Translations under genes and position numbers: made by a program
The notes under the pieces: model-generated
Told to the model about the DNA's origin: nothing
Databases searched by the model: none
Seen by the model: the letters and a program-made list of their open reading frames with translations, nothing else
Assembly (NCBI GenBank): GCA_023474025.1
Contig: JAMCYH010000290.1
Location: 1 to 32,813 of the forward strand
Direction: 5' to 3'
From: Deltaproteobacteria bacterium
Lineage (GTDB): Bacteria > Desulfobacterota > Desulfomonilia > Desulfomonilales > Desulfomonilaceae
DNA: 32,813 bases
In this document: positions 8,316 through 17,826 of the stretch, piece by piece
How the letters are laid out: every line of letters starts with the position of its first letter
Numbering within the stretch: the stretch's first letter is position 1

Positions 8316-8723
8316 ATGCCACTAAAAAAATCGGTTTTCATATTTTTAGTAATTCTCCTGTTCACGCCATTTATGGGGATTGAGTCGCCGAACGCACAGT
8401 ATCCTGGGCCTCCGCCTGGGCCGCCTATGGGATCTGCGGCGCCGCAGCAGATGGCGCCCTACCAGCAACAACAGCAACCTCTGGAATACGCGTTCCGCCC
8501 TGACCTTTCGAACCCCGAATATGGCGCATGCCTCAATCTCGAAAAGCGATGGAAGGCGCTCTATCAGAGCTACTATTCCGCTTACAACCAGGCCCGCATG
8601 ATGAACCCGCGCGATCCGCAGTACGCTCAAATGGCAAATTATGTTAACAGCATGAAGGCTCAGATGGATGCAGCCTGGGCCGATTTTAGCGGACGATGCG
8701 TTTACTTCCCGAGACATCGGTAA
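8316..8723 (+). CDS. Exported Pro/Gln-rich small protein, hypothetical
   Basis: I do not recognise a family for this 135-residue protein. It has a clear signal peptide: basic PLKKS, a hydrophobic core VFIFLVILLFTPFMG, and likely cleavage after SPNA. Next comes a low-complexity segment rich in Pro, Gly and Gln (about residues 28-56, PGPPPGPPMG then QQQQQ). The last 75 residues look globular and helical, rich in Tyr, Ala, Gln and Met, with two cysteines (CLNL and GRCVYF) that could form a disulfide in the periplasm. The ribosome site is weak. The next gene starts 4 bases after the stop, so the two are probably coupled. The downstream partner is a membrane flippase-like protein, hinting at an envelope role. 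Confidence 0.7.
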   Translation: MPLKKSVFIFLVILLFTPFMGIESPNAQYPGPPPGPPMGSAAPQQMAPYQQQQQPLEYAFRPDLSNPEYGACLNLEKRWKALYQSYYSAYNQARMMNPRDPQYAQMANYVNSMKAQMDAAWADFSGRCVYFPRHR

Positions 8724-8727
8724 CTTC

Positions 8728-9771
8728 ATGTCAGAAATAATAGAAAAATCAGTCGATTCCTTGGCCGAAGACCTATCCTCCTCTGAGGAGCCCCAGAATG
8801 GCAGTCGATTCTCCCTAAATCGGATACTGAATTCCATCCTCGTTTTTTCACTGGCAGGCGTTTTCTTCTATGCAATCGCCACATTTGCTTCTGATTACCA
8901 GGCAATTTTTCACGCGATGGCTCTGTTTCCTATCAAGGATCTGGGGCTGGTTCTGTTATTGGTCACTGTCGGTTGGTTAATCAGAGGGTGGAGATTTCAC
9001 TATTATCTTGTAAATATGGGAGAAAGTGTTCCTTTCTTTTACGCTGCCATGACTTTCCTCGCTGGTTTCGCCCTTACCGGCACCCCCGGAAAAGTCGGTG
9101 AAGCTATGAAGGGAGTTTTTCTCAAAAGAGATTATGGAGTATCTGTAACCCGTGTAGTCGGAGTGGTGGTGGTAGAACGCTTGATGGACCTTTTCGGTGT
9201 GTTGATACTCGGATCGTTTTCGCTGCTGTTCTTCCCCGGGTGGAGAAATATTTTCCTGGCTCTGGCAGCAGTAGTAATAGCTGGTGGGATTTTCCTTTGC
9301 ATGGAGAAAATATACCGTCCGATTCTTGAAGCGATGTCGCGGTTACCGATTGCCTCATGGATTTCTATAAAAATTTTGCGAATATTGTTATCTGGCAAGG
9401 ATTTAATGAAGCCACGTATTTTCCTGGTCGGATTAATTGTTTCTGTTGTGGCGTGGGCAATGGAAGCAGTTTCAATGTTTGTAGTAATGAGGGGATTTGG
9501 GTTGCATGGAACTTTGACCGAAGCCAATTTCGTTTATTGTTTTTCAACAATACTGGGGGCTTTGTCCATGCTTCCAGGTGGTATCGGTGGGACTGAAGCC
9601 AGCATGATTGGGCTATTTGCATATTTGGGTATATCATATTCCGATGGTTTGCCTGCTGTAATCCTCATTAGGTTGTGCACTTTGTGGTACGCTGTATTCG
9701 CCGGGATGGCGCTCAGTTTTTATCTACTTTCTTTGAAAAAGGGCGCGAGATCTCCTGTTCGTCCAGTATAG
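8728..9771 (+). CDS. Flippase-like integral membrane protein (LPG synthase TM / YbhN-AglD family)
   Basis: This 347-residue polytopic membrane protein belongs to the lysylphosphatidylglycerol-synthase transmembrane-domain family. About eight hydrophobic segments start near residue 30. Family hallmarks are TGTPGKVGEAMKGVFLKRD, VVVVERLMDLFGVLILG and, near the C terminus, LPGGIGGTEASMIGLFAYLG. Members of this family lacking the soluble synthase domain, as here, are implicated in lipid or lipid-linked sugar translocation; the substrate cannot be read from sequence. I chose ATG 8728 because an earlier frame opening at 8668 lies inside the preceding gene and adds nonsense residues. The start is 4 bases after that gene's stop, with a poor ribosome site, which suggests translational coupling. 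A soluble, acidic N-terminal segment of about 30 residues precedes the first helix. Confidence 0.85.
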   Translation: MSEIIEKSVDSLAEDLSSSEEPQNGSRFSLNRILNSILVFSLAGVFFYAIATFASDYQAIFHAMALFPIKDLGLVLLLVTVGWLIRGWRFHYYLVNMGESVPFFYAAMTFLAGFALTGTPGKVGEAMKGVFLKRDYGVSVTRVVGVVVVERLMDLFGVLILGSFSLLFFPGWRNIFLALAAVVIAGGIFLCMEKIYRPILEAMSRLPIASWISIKILRILLSGKDLMKPRIFLVGLIVSVVAWAMEAVSMFVVMRGFGLHGTLTEANFVYCFSTILGALSMLPGGIGGTEASMIGLFAYLGISYSDGLPAVILIRLCTLWYAVFAGMALSFYLLSLKKGARSPVRPV

Positions 9772-9930
9772 TGAACTTTACAAAGTCTCTAATGGTGAAT
9801 TCATGTATTGACTAACCCTTTTATATTCTGGTAGATTTGAAACGTAGTTGAGTTTGTTGGCTGTCCATATTGACTACAATGCAGAACAAATGAAGGGGAA
9901 CCAAAACGGCTGGGGTGTTCTCTTGTTATT

Positions 9931-9967
9931 TTGACATAATCCCAACCCCACCTATTTAACGGGTGGG
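9931..9967 (+). promoter_or_regulatory. Candidate sigma-70 promoter with operator-like inverted repeat
   Basis: TTGACA (9931-9936), a 16-base spacer and TATTTA (9953-9958) form a plausible promoter about 36 bases before the acyl-CoA dehydrogenase start. An inverted repeat, CCCACC (9947-9952) and GGTGGG (9962-9967), brackets the -10 element and its start site, where a repressor could act. The promoter call is moderately safe; the operator role is inference. Confidence 0.5.
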
Positions 9968-9993
9968 CAATTCACCTTTTCAGGAGTGGGCAA

Positions 9994-11166
9994 ATGAGTG
10001 ATGAATACGATGTGGAATTGACTGAAGAGCATATAATGCTTCGCGATATGGTTAGAAAGTTCGCGAACAATGAAATATTGCCTGTTGTGGAACAAGACGA
10101 GAATGAACATCGATTCCAGCGTGAACTAGTTACCAAAATGGGGGAACTCGGACTTTTCGGCTGCCCTGTCCCTGAAGAATACGGCGGCAATGGAATGGGC
10201 TATCTCGCCCACGCCATAGTTACGGAAGAAATCGGAAGGGCATCCGGCTCACTGAGGGTAGCTTTCAATATGCAGACCATGGGGACTGCTATGTCCATCC
10301 TGAAATGGGGTAGCGAAGAGCTTAAGAAAAAATATATCCCCGCCCTCATGTCCGCGGAAATTCTCGGTTGCTTCGGGATCACTGAACCTGATTCAGGATC
10401 TGATACCGCATCAATGGCTTCTACTGCAGTGAAAGACGGAAACGAATACGTTTTGAATGGTCGAAAGATGTGGATCACATGGTGTCCTGTGGCTGACATG
10501 TCTATAATTTTCGCAATGACGGACAAGAAAGCCAAGCACAATGGCATGAGTGTCTTTGTTATGGACATGGATTCACCCGGTGTGACAACTAAAGCAATAA
10601 AGGAAAAACTCGGCTTGTGGGCATGCCCCACTGGGGAAATCATTATGGAGGACGTCCGTGTCCCAGCTACCAACCTTTTGGGACAGGAAGGCAAGGGTTT
10701 TGGTTATTTAATGAAGGAATTGATCAGCACCCGGCTTTCCGCAGCCGCCGGAGCTGTTGGCACATGTCAGGCGGCTTTGGATGAATCTATAAAATATGCC
10801 AACGAGCGGCGACAATTTGGCAAATCTATCGCAGAGTTCCAGATGGTTCAGGAGGTGATCGCCAGAATGGTCGCCGAGACCGAAGCCGCAAGGGCCCTGG
10901 TTTGGCGATGCGCTATCCAGAAAGACAAAGGTTTGGTCAATAATATGAGGGAGACCGTTTTGGCAAAATACTACGCGTGTCGAGCCGCTGACGAAGTCCC
11001 CAATCTTGGGCTTGAAGTGCTCAGCGCGTATGGGTATTCAAACGAATATCCGATAGCTCGCATACTGCGCGACGGCAAAGTTTACAAAATCCTCGAGGGA
11101 GCGACCAACATCATGAAGATGATAATTGCTAATGACGCTCTAGGATTGAAGAAGGCAAACAGATAA
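9994..11166 (+). CDS. Acyl-CoA dehydrogenase, glutaryl-CoA dehydrogenase-like
   Basis: FAD enzyme (390 residues) that oxidises an acyl-CoA at the alpha-beta position and passes electrons to electron-transfer flavoprotein. Visible features are the substrate/flavin loop GCFGITEPDSGSD, the FAD-contact segment KMWITWCPVADMSII, the C-terminal helical domain with ANERRQFGKSIAEFQM, and the catalytic Glu near 368 in ILEGATNIM. The start ATG has AGGAG 7 bases upstream. From memory, the sequence, including its end NDALGLKKANR, is close to the non-decarboxylating glutaryl-CoA dehydrogenase of Desulfococcus and to cyclic acyl-CoA dehydrogenases of syntrophs. Substrate could be glutaryl-CoA or a cyclohexane/cyclohexene carboxyl-CoA, which points to anaerobic aromatic or dicarboxylate breakdown. 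It stands alone between its own promoter and a terminator; no etf gene is nearby. Confidence 0.9.
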   Translation: MSDEYDVELTEEHIMLRDMVRKFANNEILPVVEQDENEHRFQRELVTKMGELGLFGCPVPEEYGGNGMGYLAHAIVTEEIGRASGSLRVAFNMQTMGTAMSILKWGSEELKKKYIPALMSAEILGCFGITEPDSGSDTASMASTAVKDGNEYVLNGRKMWITWCPVADMSIIFAMTDKKAKHNGMSVFVMDMDSPGVTTKAIKEKLGLWACPTGEIIMEDVRVPATNLLGQEGKGFGYLMKELISTRLSAAAGAVGTCQAALDESIKYANERRQFGKSIAEFQMVQEVIARMVAETEAARALVWRCAIQKDKGLVNNMRETVLAKYYACRAADEVPNLGLEVLSAYGYSNEYPIARILRDGKVYKILEGATNIMKMIIANDALGLKKANR

Positions 11167-11200
11167 CGTTCGGGTTGAACAGCTTTTAGTCGGAATCGAA

Positions 11201-12754
<1,554 letters not shown>

Positions 12755-12767
12755 GGAGAAGTGGTAG

Positions 12768-12998
12768 ATGATTGAGAGTCTCAAGACGCGGTTTATAATA
12801 ATTTTTGCTGTACTGATTGTCTGCATCTTTCTGATTTATCCATCGTTAGGACCGGTTCCCGCAATATGGTCCAAGTATCTTCCTGATAGCCCCATAAGGC
12901 TTGGACTCGATTTGCAGGGTGGATTGTACCTTGTCCTGGAGGTTCAGGCCGAAAAGGCTGTTGAAGCCGTGGTAGACCAAACCATGCTCGAAGCGTAA
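12768..12998 (+). CDS. secD: SecD, N-terminal fragment ended by in-frame TAA
   Basis: This 76-residue frame is the start of SecD, the proton-motive-force-using partner of the Sec translocon. It holds the first membrane helix (about residues 9-27) and the SecD motif GLDLQGGLYLVLEV (about 46-59), where the periplasmic domain begins. It ends at TAA 12996-12998 after QTMLEA. The next 455 codons continue SecD in the same reading frame, so a single base change to sense would give one 534-residue protein, the usual SecD length. The stop could be a nonsense mutation, a sequence error, or a real split. The ribosome site is weak (GAGGAGAAG near 12752-12760). Confidence 0.8.
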   Translation: MIESLKTRFIIIFAVLIVCIFLIYPSLGPVPAIWSKYLPDSPIRLGLDLQGGLYLVLEVQAEKAVEAVVDQTMLEA

Positions 12999-13004
12999 GG
13001 CCTT

Positions 13005-14372
13005 ATGAAAGATGAACGCGTAAGATATGTTGATGTGCATCGCAACAAAGCGGATTCTTTCGTAATCTTTTTTAAGGACGCTGATCAGGCCTCGCTTTTC
13101 GATCAAAAAGTCCTGGAGAAACTTCCTAGTTTCAAAAAGGTTTCATCTGAACAGACTGAAAAGGGATTTGAGACAGAACTCCAACTCGATCCCAAGACAG
13201 TTGAGTCCATCAAGCAGAAAGCGGTTCGTCAGGCGGTTGACACGATCCGGAATCGAGTTGACGCATTTGGTGTCGCCGAACCCGACGTTGTTATTCAAGG
13301 GACTGATCGCATCGTAGTGCAATTGCCGGGATTGAAGGAAGACGTTAACCGTGCGATTGACATAATTCGAAAGACAGCCAGACTTGAGTTCAGACTGGTA
13401 GATGAAAAAGGTGACTTGAACGCAGCGCTGAAAGGTAATGTGCCTCAAGGTGATGAAGTTTTATATGAAATTAATAAAAATCCCAGAACAGGCGCCGTGA
13501 CCAGAACGCCGTTTCTTGTCAAGAAACAGGTCCTCCTGACAGGTGATCTCCTGACAGATGCCCGGGTTCATCCTGATAGGGGCGGTCGCATGGTTATCGG
13601 GATGGACTTCAACAGGTTGGGCGCTCAACAGTTTGAGAGAGTGACGGGGGAACATGTTCGCGAGAGGCTCGCTATAGTTTTGGACAATCGTGTCTATTCC
13701 GCCCCCGTAATCAAGGACAGAATTGCAGGTGGATCTGCTATCATCGAGGGCATGTTCTCCCCGGAAGAAGCCCATGATCTTGCGCTGGTACTGAGAGCCG
13801 GATCATTGCCTGCCCCAGTAAAGATACTCGAAAATCGAACAGTTGGTCCATCCCTTGGAGAAGATTCCATAAGGTCCGGAAGAAACGCTATCGTTTTGGG
13901 AATGTTGATGATCATTGTAGGAATGGCGTTATATTACAAGTGGTCCGGACTTGTTGCTGACATTGCTCTATTGTTCAACCTCGTATTGATTTTCGCCGTT
14001 ATGGTGTCGCCGGGCCTCAGAGCGACCCTTACCCTCCCCGGCCTCGCTGGGGCGGCTTTAACCATAGGTATGGCAATTGACCATAACGTGTTGATTTTTG
14101 AGCGGGTAAGAGAAGAACTCCGATCAGGAAAGACGCCAAGAATCGCTTTGGAGAATGGTTACACTAAAGCCTTTTCCACTATTTTTGATTCAACGTCTAC
14201 CACGATCCTTGCTTCCCTACCACTAATTCAATTTGGGACTGGGCCGATAAAGGGATTTGCCGTTACGCTATGTATCGGTTTAAGCGCCTCAATGTTCACC
14301 GCATTGTTCGTGACCCGAGCCATATTTGATTACTTTTTTCAGGTTAAACGTGTGAAGAAATTAAGTGTATAA
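13005..14372 (+). CDS. secD: SecD, main C-terminal part after in-frame stop
   Basis: In phase with the preceding fragment, this frame carries the rest of SecD: the large periplasmic P1 domain (with VRQAVDTIRNRVDAFGV), the LRAGSLPAPVKILENRTVGPSLG motif before TM2, and five further helices with the conserved TIGMAIDHNVLIFERVREEL segment. Together with residues 1-76 it makes a complete SecD. ATG 13005 lies six bases after the TAA, with TAAGG just upstream, so stop-and-restart translation is possible. The restarted product would lack TM1 unless the two parts associate. No deletion or frameshift is visible in the remainder, which argues that loss of function is very recent or that the stop is an error. 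Confidence 0.85.
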   Translation: MKDERVRYVDVHRNKADSFVIFFKDADQASLFDQKVLEKLPSFKKVSSEQTEKGFETELQLDPKTVESIKQKAVRQAVDTIRNRVDAFGVAEPDVVIQGTDRIVVQLPGLKEDVNRAIDIIRKTARLEFRLVDEKGDLNAALKGNVPQGDEVLYEINKNPRTGAVTRTPFLVKKQVLLTGDLLTDARVHPDRGGRMVIGMDFNRLGAQQFERVTGEHVRERLAIVLDNRVYSAPVIKDRIAGGSAIIEGMFSPEEAHDLALVLRAGSLPAPVKILENRTVGPSLGEDSIRSGRNAIVLGMLMIIVGMALYYKWSGLVADIALLFNLVLIFAVMVSPGLRATLTLPGLAGAALTIGMAIDHNVLIFERVREELRSGKTPRIALENGYTKAFSTIFDSTSTTILASLPLIQFGTGPIKGFAVTLCIGLSASMFTALFVTRAIFDYFFQVKRVKKLSV

Positions 14373-14408
14373 CCTTTGACCAACTTGAGCCAATGGTCTT
14401 AACTTTAG

Positions 14409-14414
14409 TAAGGA
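14409..14414 (+). promoter_or_regulatory. Ribosome binding site supporting GTG start of secF
   Basis: TAAGGA lies 7 bases before GTG 14422, supporting that non-ATG start. Confidence 0.5.
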
Positions 14415-14421
14415 TTGAACA

Positions 14422-15327
14422 GTGGAACTTATACCGCCAAACACTAATATAGATTTTATGGGCAACAGGCGCTACGCGTACGCTTTTACAACTGTGGTAA
14501 TAGTCTTGTCTCTTCTTTCTTTTCCCATCAAGGGCTGGATAAACCTCGGGGTAGACTTTACTGGCGGAGTCACGGCTCAGGTCCAATTCAAGAAGCCGGT
14601 CCATATCGAACAGATACGGCAGGCCCTAGAACCGATTAGCAAGGAACCTACCGTGCAACGTTTCTCCTTGAGCGGAGAAGATTACATAATTCGTCTGGAA
14701 ACACATGATGAAGGGACTGAACAATTCTCTCAGAAATTGCAAGGTCTTCTGGAAAGCAAATTTGGGAAAGGTGTGTTCGAAATCAGGGGTCTAGAGATTG
14801 TTGGCCCCAAGGTCGGGCAGGATCTCAGGCACGCTGCAATATGGGCTACTGTCATTGCATTAGGTATGCTTCTGGTCTATATGGCATTCCGTTTTACTTT
14901 CAGCATGGGACTGGGAGCAGTTTTCTGTCTGGTACATGACCTTATTGTGGTTTACGGTTTTTTCGTATGGAACGGGATGGAATTCAATCTCACCATTCTC
15001 GCCGCGATGTTGACTGTAATTGGTTATGACATACATGATACGATTGTTGTGTGTGACCGAGTTAGGGACAACCTCAGAAGCATGCGAAAACAGCCTCTTG
15101 CGGACGTCCTTAATATTTCAATTAACCAGACTCTGTCCAGGACTGTTTTAACTTCAGGATTCACACTACTTGTCGTCATAGCTTTGTTGATTTTCGGCAC
15201 AAATGTGTTGAGGGATTTCGCCTGGGCGTTGTTAATCGGTATAATTTTTGGGACCTATTCATCTATATTTGTAGCGTCTCCATTGGTATTGGCCATTGAT
15301 AAATATATACCAGTGAAACGAGGTTGA
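14422..15327 (+). CDS. secF: Protein translocase subunit SecF
   Basis: Inner-membrane partner of SecD that helps pull exported proteins across the membrane using the proton-motive force (301 residues, normal length). It has TM1 (about residues 18-36), the SecF signature GVDFTGGVTAQVQF, a small periplasmic domain, EIVGPKVGQDLRHAA before TM2, and the helices with LTVIGYDIHDTIVVCDRVRDNLR. The start is GTG with TAAGGA 7 bases upstream; it matches the normal SecF N terminus (NIDFMGNRRYAYA). It follows secD after 49 bases. No clear terminator follows before the delta' gene. Confidence 0.95.
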   Translation: MELIPPNTNIDFMGNRRYAYAFTTVVIVLSLLSFPIKGWINLGVDFTGGVTAQVQFKKPVHIEQIRQALEPISKEPTVQRFSLSGEDYIIRLETHDEGTEQFSQKLQGLLESKFGKGVFEIRGLEIVGPKVGQDLRHAAIWATVIALGMLLVYMAFRFTFSMGLGAVFCLVHDLIVVYGFFVWNGMEFNLTILAAMLTVIGYDIHDTIVVCDRVRDNLRSMRKQPLADVLNISINQTLSRTVLTSGFTLLVVIALLIFGTNVLRDFAWALLIGIIFGTYSSIFVASPLVLAIDKYIPVKRG

Positions 15328-15383
15328 CATTTTTAGCCGATCGACATTTGCTCCAGTTCACGTAGATATATATATGTAGAGAA

Positions 15384-16421
15384 ATGACAAAAATCCTGGG
15401 GCATGCTGACACGCTGGCAATTCTCAAGAATTCTGTTTTGTCGAAAAAAACGGCTCATTCTTATCTTTTTTCGGGTATTGACGGAATTGGGAAGAAACTG
15501 GTCGCCATAGAATTTGCATGCATGCTTAACTGCCCATCCTACGAAGCGGAAGAGCGCCATAAATGCAGGATTTGTGATCTTATCAGAAAAGGCTCTCATG
15601 CTGATGTGCGGATTGTAACACCTCAAAAAGGGTCCATCAGAATTGATAATGTTCGACAAATCCAGAGCTTTTTGAAATATTCGCCGGTAGAAGCCCAATA
15701 CCGGGTCATAATCCTTGATGACGCTCATCTGATAAACAGATCAGCCCAGAATGCGTTGTTGAAGACCCTAGAAGAGCCTCCTGGAAGTAGTATACTAATT
15801 CTTGTAACATCCAGGGCTTCCGCTCTTCTCCCCACAGTGAAATCAAGACTCAGGCACGTCAGGTTTGGGCCGCTTGAAAGACCGCTAATTGCGGAAGAGC
15901 TGGCGAGAAAAAGGAAAATCGGACCGGACGAGGCCATGAGTCTTGCCGGCTTGGCGTCCGGTAGTTTGGGGCGTGCTATCGAGTTATTGTCAGCAAACAC
16001 TTTGAAATTTCGAAACGCTCTAACCGAGGTTTTTACTGCCGGTCCTGATTTCGGCTTGGCTTCTCTCCTGGATCTTTCATTCCGGATTAGTTCGGACGTA
16101 CAGAATTTTACTGACGCCATTGAGTTCGGAATGACCTGGATCAGAGATTTAATAGTTTTAAAATCCGGGGGAGCGACTACGTCCGTAATCCATACCGACC
16201 TTATTGACATTTTAGCCACTTCAGCCCAACATCATCCAATTCGCGAATTGCTTGAAATTCACACGGAAATGGCGAAAGCGCTTGAATTGCTAAATTCCGA
16301 CACCAACATCAACAGAAACATGTTGGCAGATGTAATGTTCTTGAGGATACGTAAAATGCTCGACTATAAAACTGGAGTTCCAAGCCGACTTTCAGTTATT
16401 GAGGACAGTTCAAATGCCTGA
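15384..16421 (+). CDS. holB: DNA polymerase III delta' subunit-like AAA+ protein
   Basis: Clamp-loader subunit of the replicative polymerase (345 residues). The AAA+ fold shows a P-loop GIDGIGKK (31-38), four cysteines that fit the clamp-loader zinc site (Cys46, 50, 61, 64), a Walker B-like region VIILDDAHL (108-116) and the sensor region ALLKTLEEPP. The usual SRC motif appears as SRL (154-156). The C-terminal half is less conserved, as in other delta' proteins. It overlaps the next gene (RicT) by 8 bases; the holB-ricT pairing is common in bacteria and supports the call. The ribosome site is weak (GTAGAG). Confidence 0.88.
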   Translation: MTKILGHADTLAILKNSVLSKKTAHSYLFSGIDGIGKKLVAIEFACMLNCPSYEAEERHKCRICDLIRKGSHADVRIVTPQKGSIRIDNVRQIQSFLKYSPVEAQYRVIILDDAHLINRSAQNALLKTLEEPPGSSILILVTSRASALLPTVKSRLRHVRFGPLERPLIAEELARKRKIGPDEAMSLAGLASGSLGRAIELLSANTLKFRNALTEVFTAGPDFGLASLLDLSFRISSDVQNFTDAIEFGMTWIRDLIVLKSGGATTSVIHTDLIDILATSAQHHPIRELLEIHTEMAKALELLNSDTNINRNMLADVMFLRIRKMLDYKTGVPSRLSVIEDSSNA

Positions 16422-17715
16422 GGAAACTAAGGGCTCGGACAAATCATATCTACCGAGATCCTGGGGTGACAAGTTTGGTTCAAAGCCTAAGGCTTCAACA
16501 AAGCCCTGCCAATCCGATTTGATATCGGATTCTTCTCTCAACGATTCTGAACAGGAACATTGTAACGACAGTGCCATGTTATGCAGTGGAGAAAAGTTTC
16601 ATGATCAGGCAAATATATCAAATTTCACTTCTGATTCTTTCTTGATAACCGAAGAGATTTCAGAACAGTTACAGGAAACTCTGGAAACCGAAAATCCGGG
16701 TGAGTCATGCTGTGATTCCACTACCTTACTCGACCCTGATTCCGATCATCGGGGACTAGACCCAAGCATTGAAACTCAGGATAGTGGTTTCAATACGAGG
16801 ACAGTGCGTGTGACCGGCATCAGATTTGGCTACGCATGTAAAGTGTATCATTTTGACGCAGGCGATATGGACCTTGTCCATGGTGACTGGGTAGTAGTTA
16901 AAACTGAAAAGGGATTGGGATTGGGACAGGTGGCTGTTCCCCCGTTCGAAAAGCAAATTGATTCGACTCAGGCTGAGGCCCTTAGAAAAATATTACGTAA
17001 GGGCGGAAAAGTTGACGTTGATCAGAAAGAACGCTGTTGTCAACGTGAGTCTGAAGCCTACGCATACTGCCTCGACAAGATTGATGAACTTGGCCTACCT
17101 ATGAAGTTGGTTTCTGTAGAGTGCTTCTTTGATTGCTCCAAATATGTGTTTTACTTTACATCTGAAGGTAGAGTCGATTTCAGAGAACTGGTTAAGATGT
17201 TGGTTTCGAGATTTCCAGTACGGATAGAGATGCGGCAGATAGGCGTTCGGCATGAAGCCAAAATGACAGGTGGTATCGCCTGTTGTGGTCAGGAATTGTG
17301 CTGTTCCAGGTTTCTGACCGACTTCAGGCCCGTCTCGGTAAAGATGGCGAAAAACCAGAACCTATCCCTAAATCCTACTAAGATATCTGGCGTTTGTGGT
17401 CGCCTAATGTGTTGTTTAAGTTATGAGCATGACATTTATGAAGACTTCAGCAAAAGCCTGCCAAAAGTTGGCAAACTTGTAGCCACCAACAAGGGAGAGG
17501 GTTGCGTTATCAAGCATAACCCACTTGAGGAGACCCTTTTGATCAAGTTGGCTGACGACACCACAGTCGATGTAAGGCCTGAGGACATTCTGGGTGAACT
17601 TGAACCAGACACCCCCCCCAAAAAAAATGTCGCAAACAGTCTACCGTCACCGAAGACACCTAAAAAGAATCAGAACAAAAAACGTCAGGCCGACACGGCG
17701 TGCGAAGAAAATTGA
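16414..17715 (+). CDS. ricT: RicT/YaaT-like PSP1-domain protein with long acidic N-terminal extension
   Basis: PSP1-family cytoplasmic protein (433 residues). In Bacillus, RicT acts with RicA and RicF in a complex affecting RNase Y and development; the role in this lineage is not established. The conserved core spans about residues 130-385: GDWVVVKTEKGLGLGQV, then CCQRESEAYAYCLDKI, then a cysteine-rich part IACCGQELCCSRFL and SGVCGRLMCCLSYE that could hold a metal or Fe-S cluster. About 130 residues before it are Ser/Asp/Glu-rich, low in complexity and match nothing I know. The last 35 or so residues are Lys/Pro-rich and probably disordered. ATG 16414 is chosen, with GAGGAC 7 bases upstream and an 8-base overlap with holB; TTG 16399 has no site. 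Confidence 0.88.
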   Translation: MPEETKGSDKSYLPRSWGDKFGSKPKASTKPCQSDLISDSSLNDSEQEHCNDSAMLCSGEKFHDQANISNFTSDSFLITEEISEQLQETLETENPGESCCDSTTLLDPDSDHRGLDPSIETQDSGFNTRTVRVTGIRFGYACKVYHFDAGDMDLVHGDWVVVKTEKGLGLGQVAVPPFEKQIDSTQAEALRKILRKGGKVDVDQKERCCQRESEAYAYCLDKIDELGLPMKLVSVECFFDCSKYVFYFTSEGRVDFRELVKMLVSRFPVRIEMRQIGVRHEAKMTGGIACCGQELCCSRFLTDFRPVSVKMAKNQNLSLNPTKISGVCGRLMCCLSYEHDIYEDFSKSLPKVGKLVATNKGEGCVIKHNPLEETLLIKLADDTTVDVRPEDILGELEPDTPPKKNVANSLPSPKTPKKNQNKKRQADTACEEN

Positions 17716-17826
17716 AACACTAGTATATATTTTTGATCGCGCCAGCTTCCGAATCTGTCCCGATTAAAGGAATTTTGCTTCGGAATTTTCAAGTCCTGGA
17801 CTGCCATCGCCCGAAGGATAGTTTCA

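Noticed and set aside
12996-12998. Recoding of the secD TAA as an amino acid, given SelB nearby
   Set aside because: SelB decodes UGA, and pyrrolysine uses UAG; TAA is not a known target of either. Error, mutation or restart is simpler.
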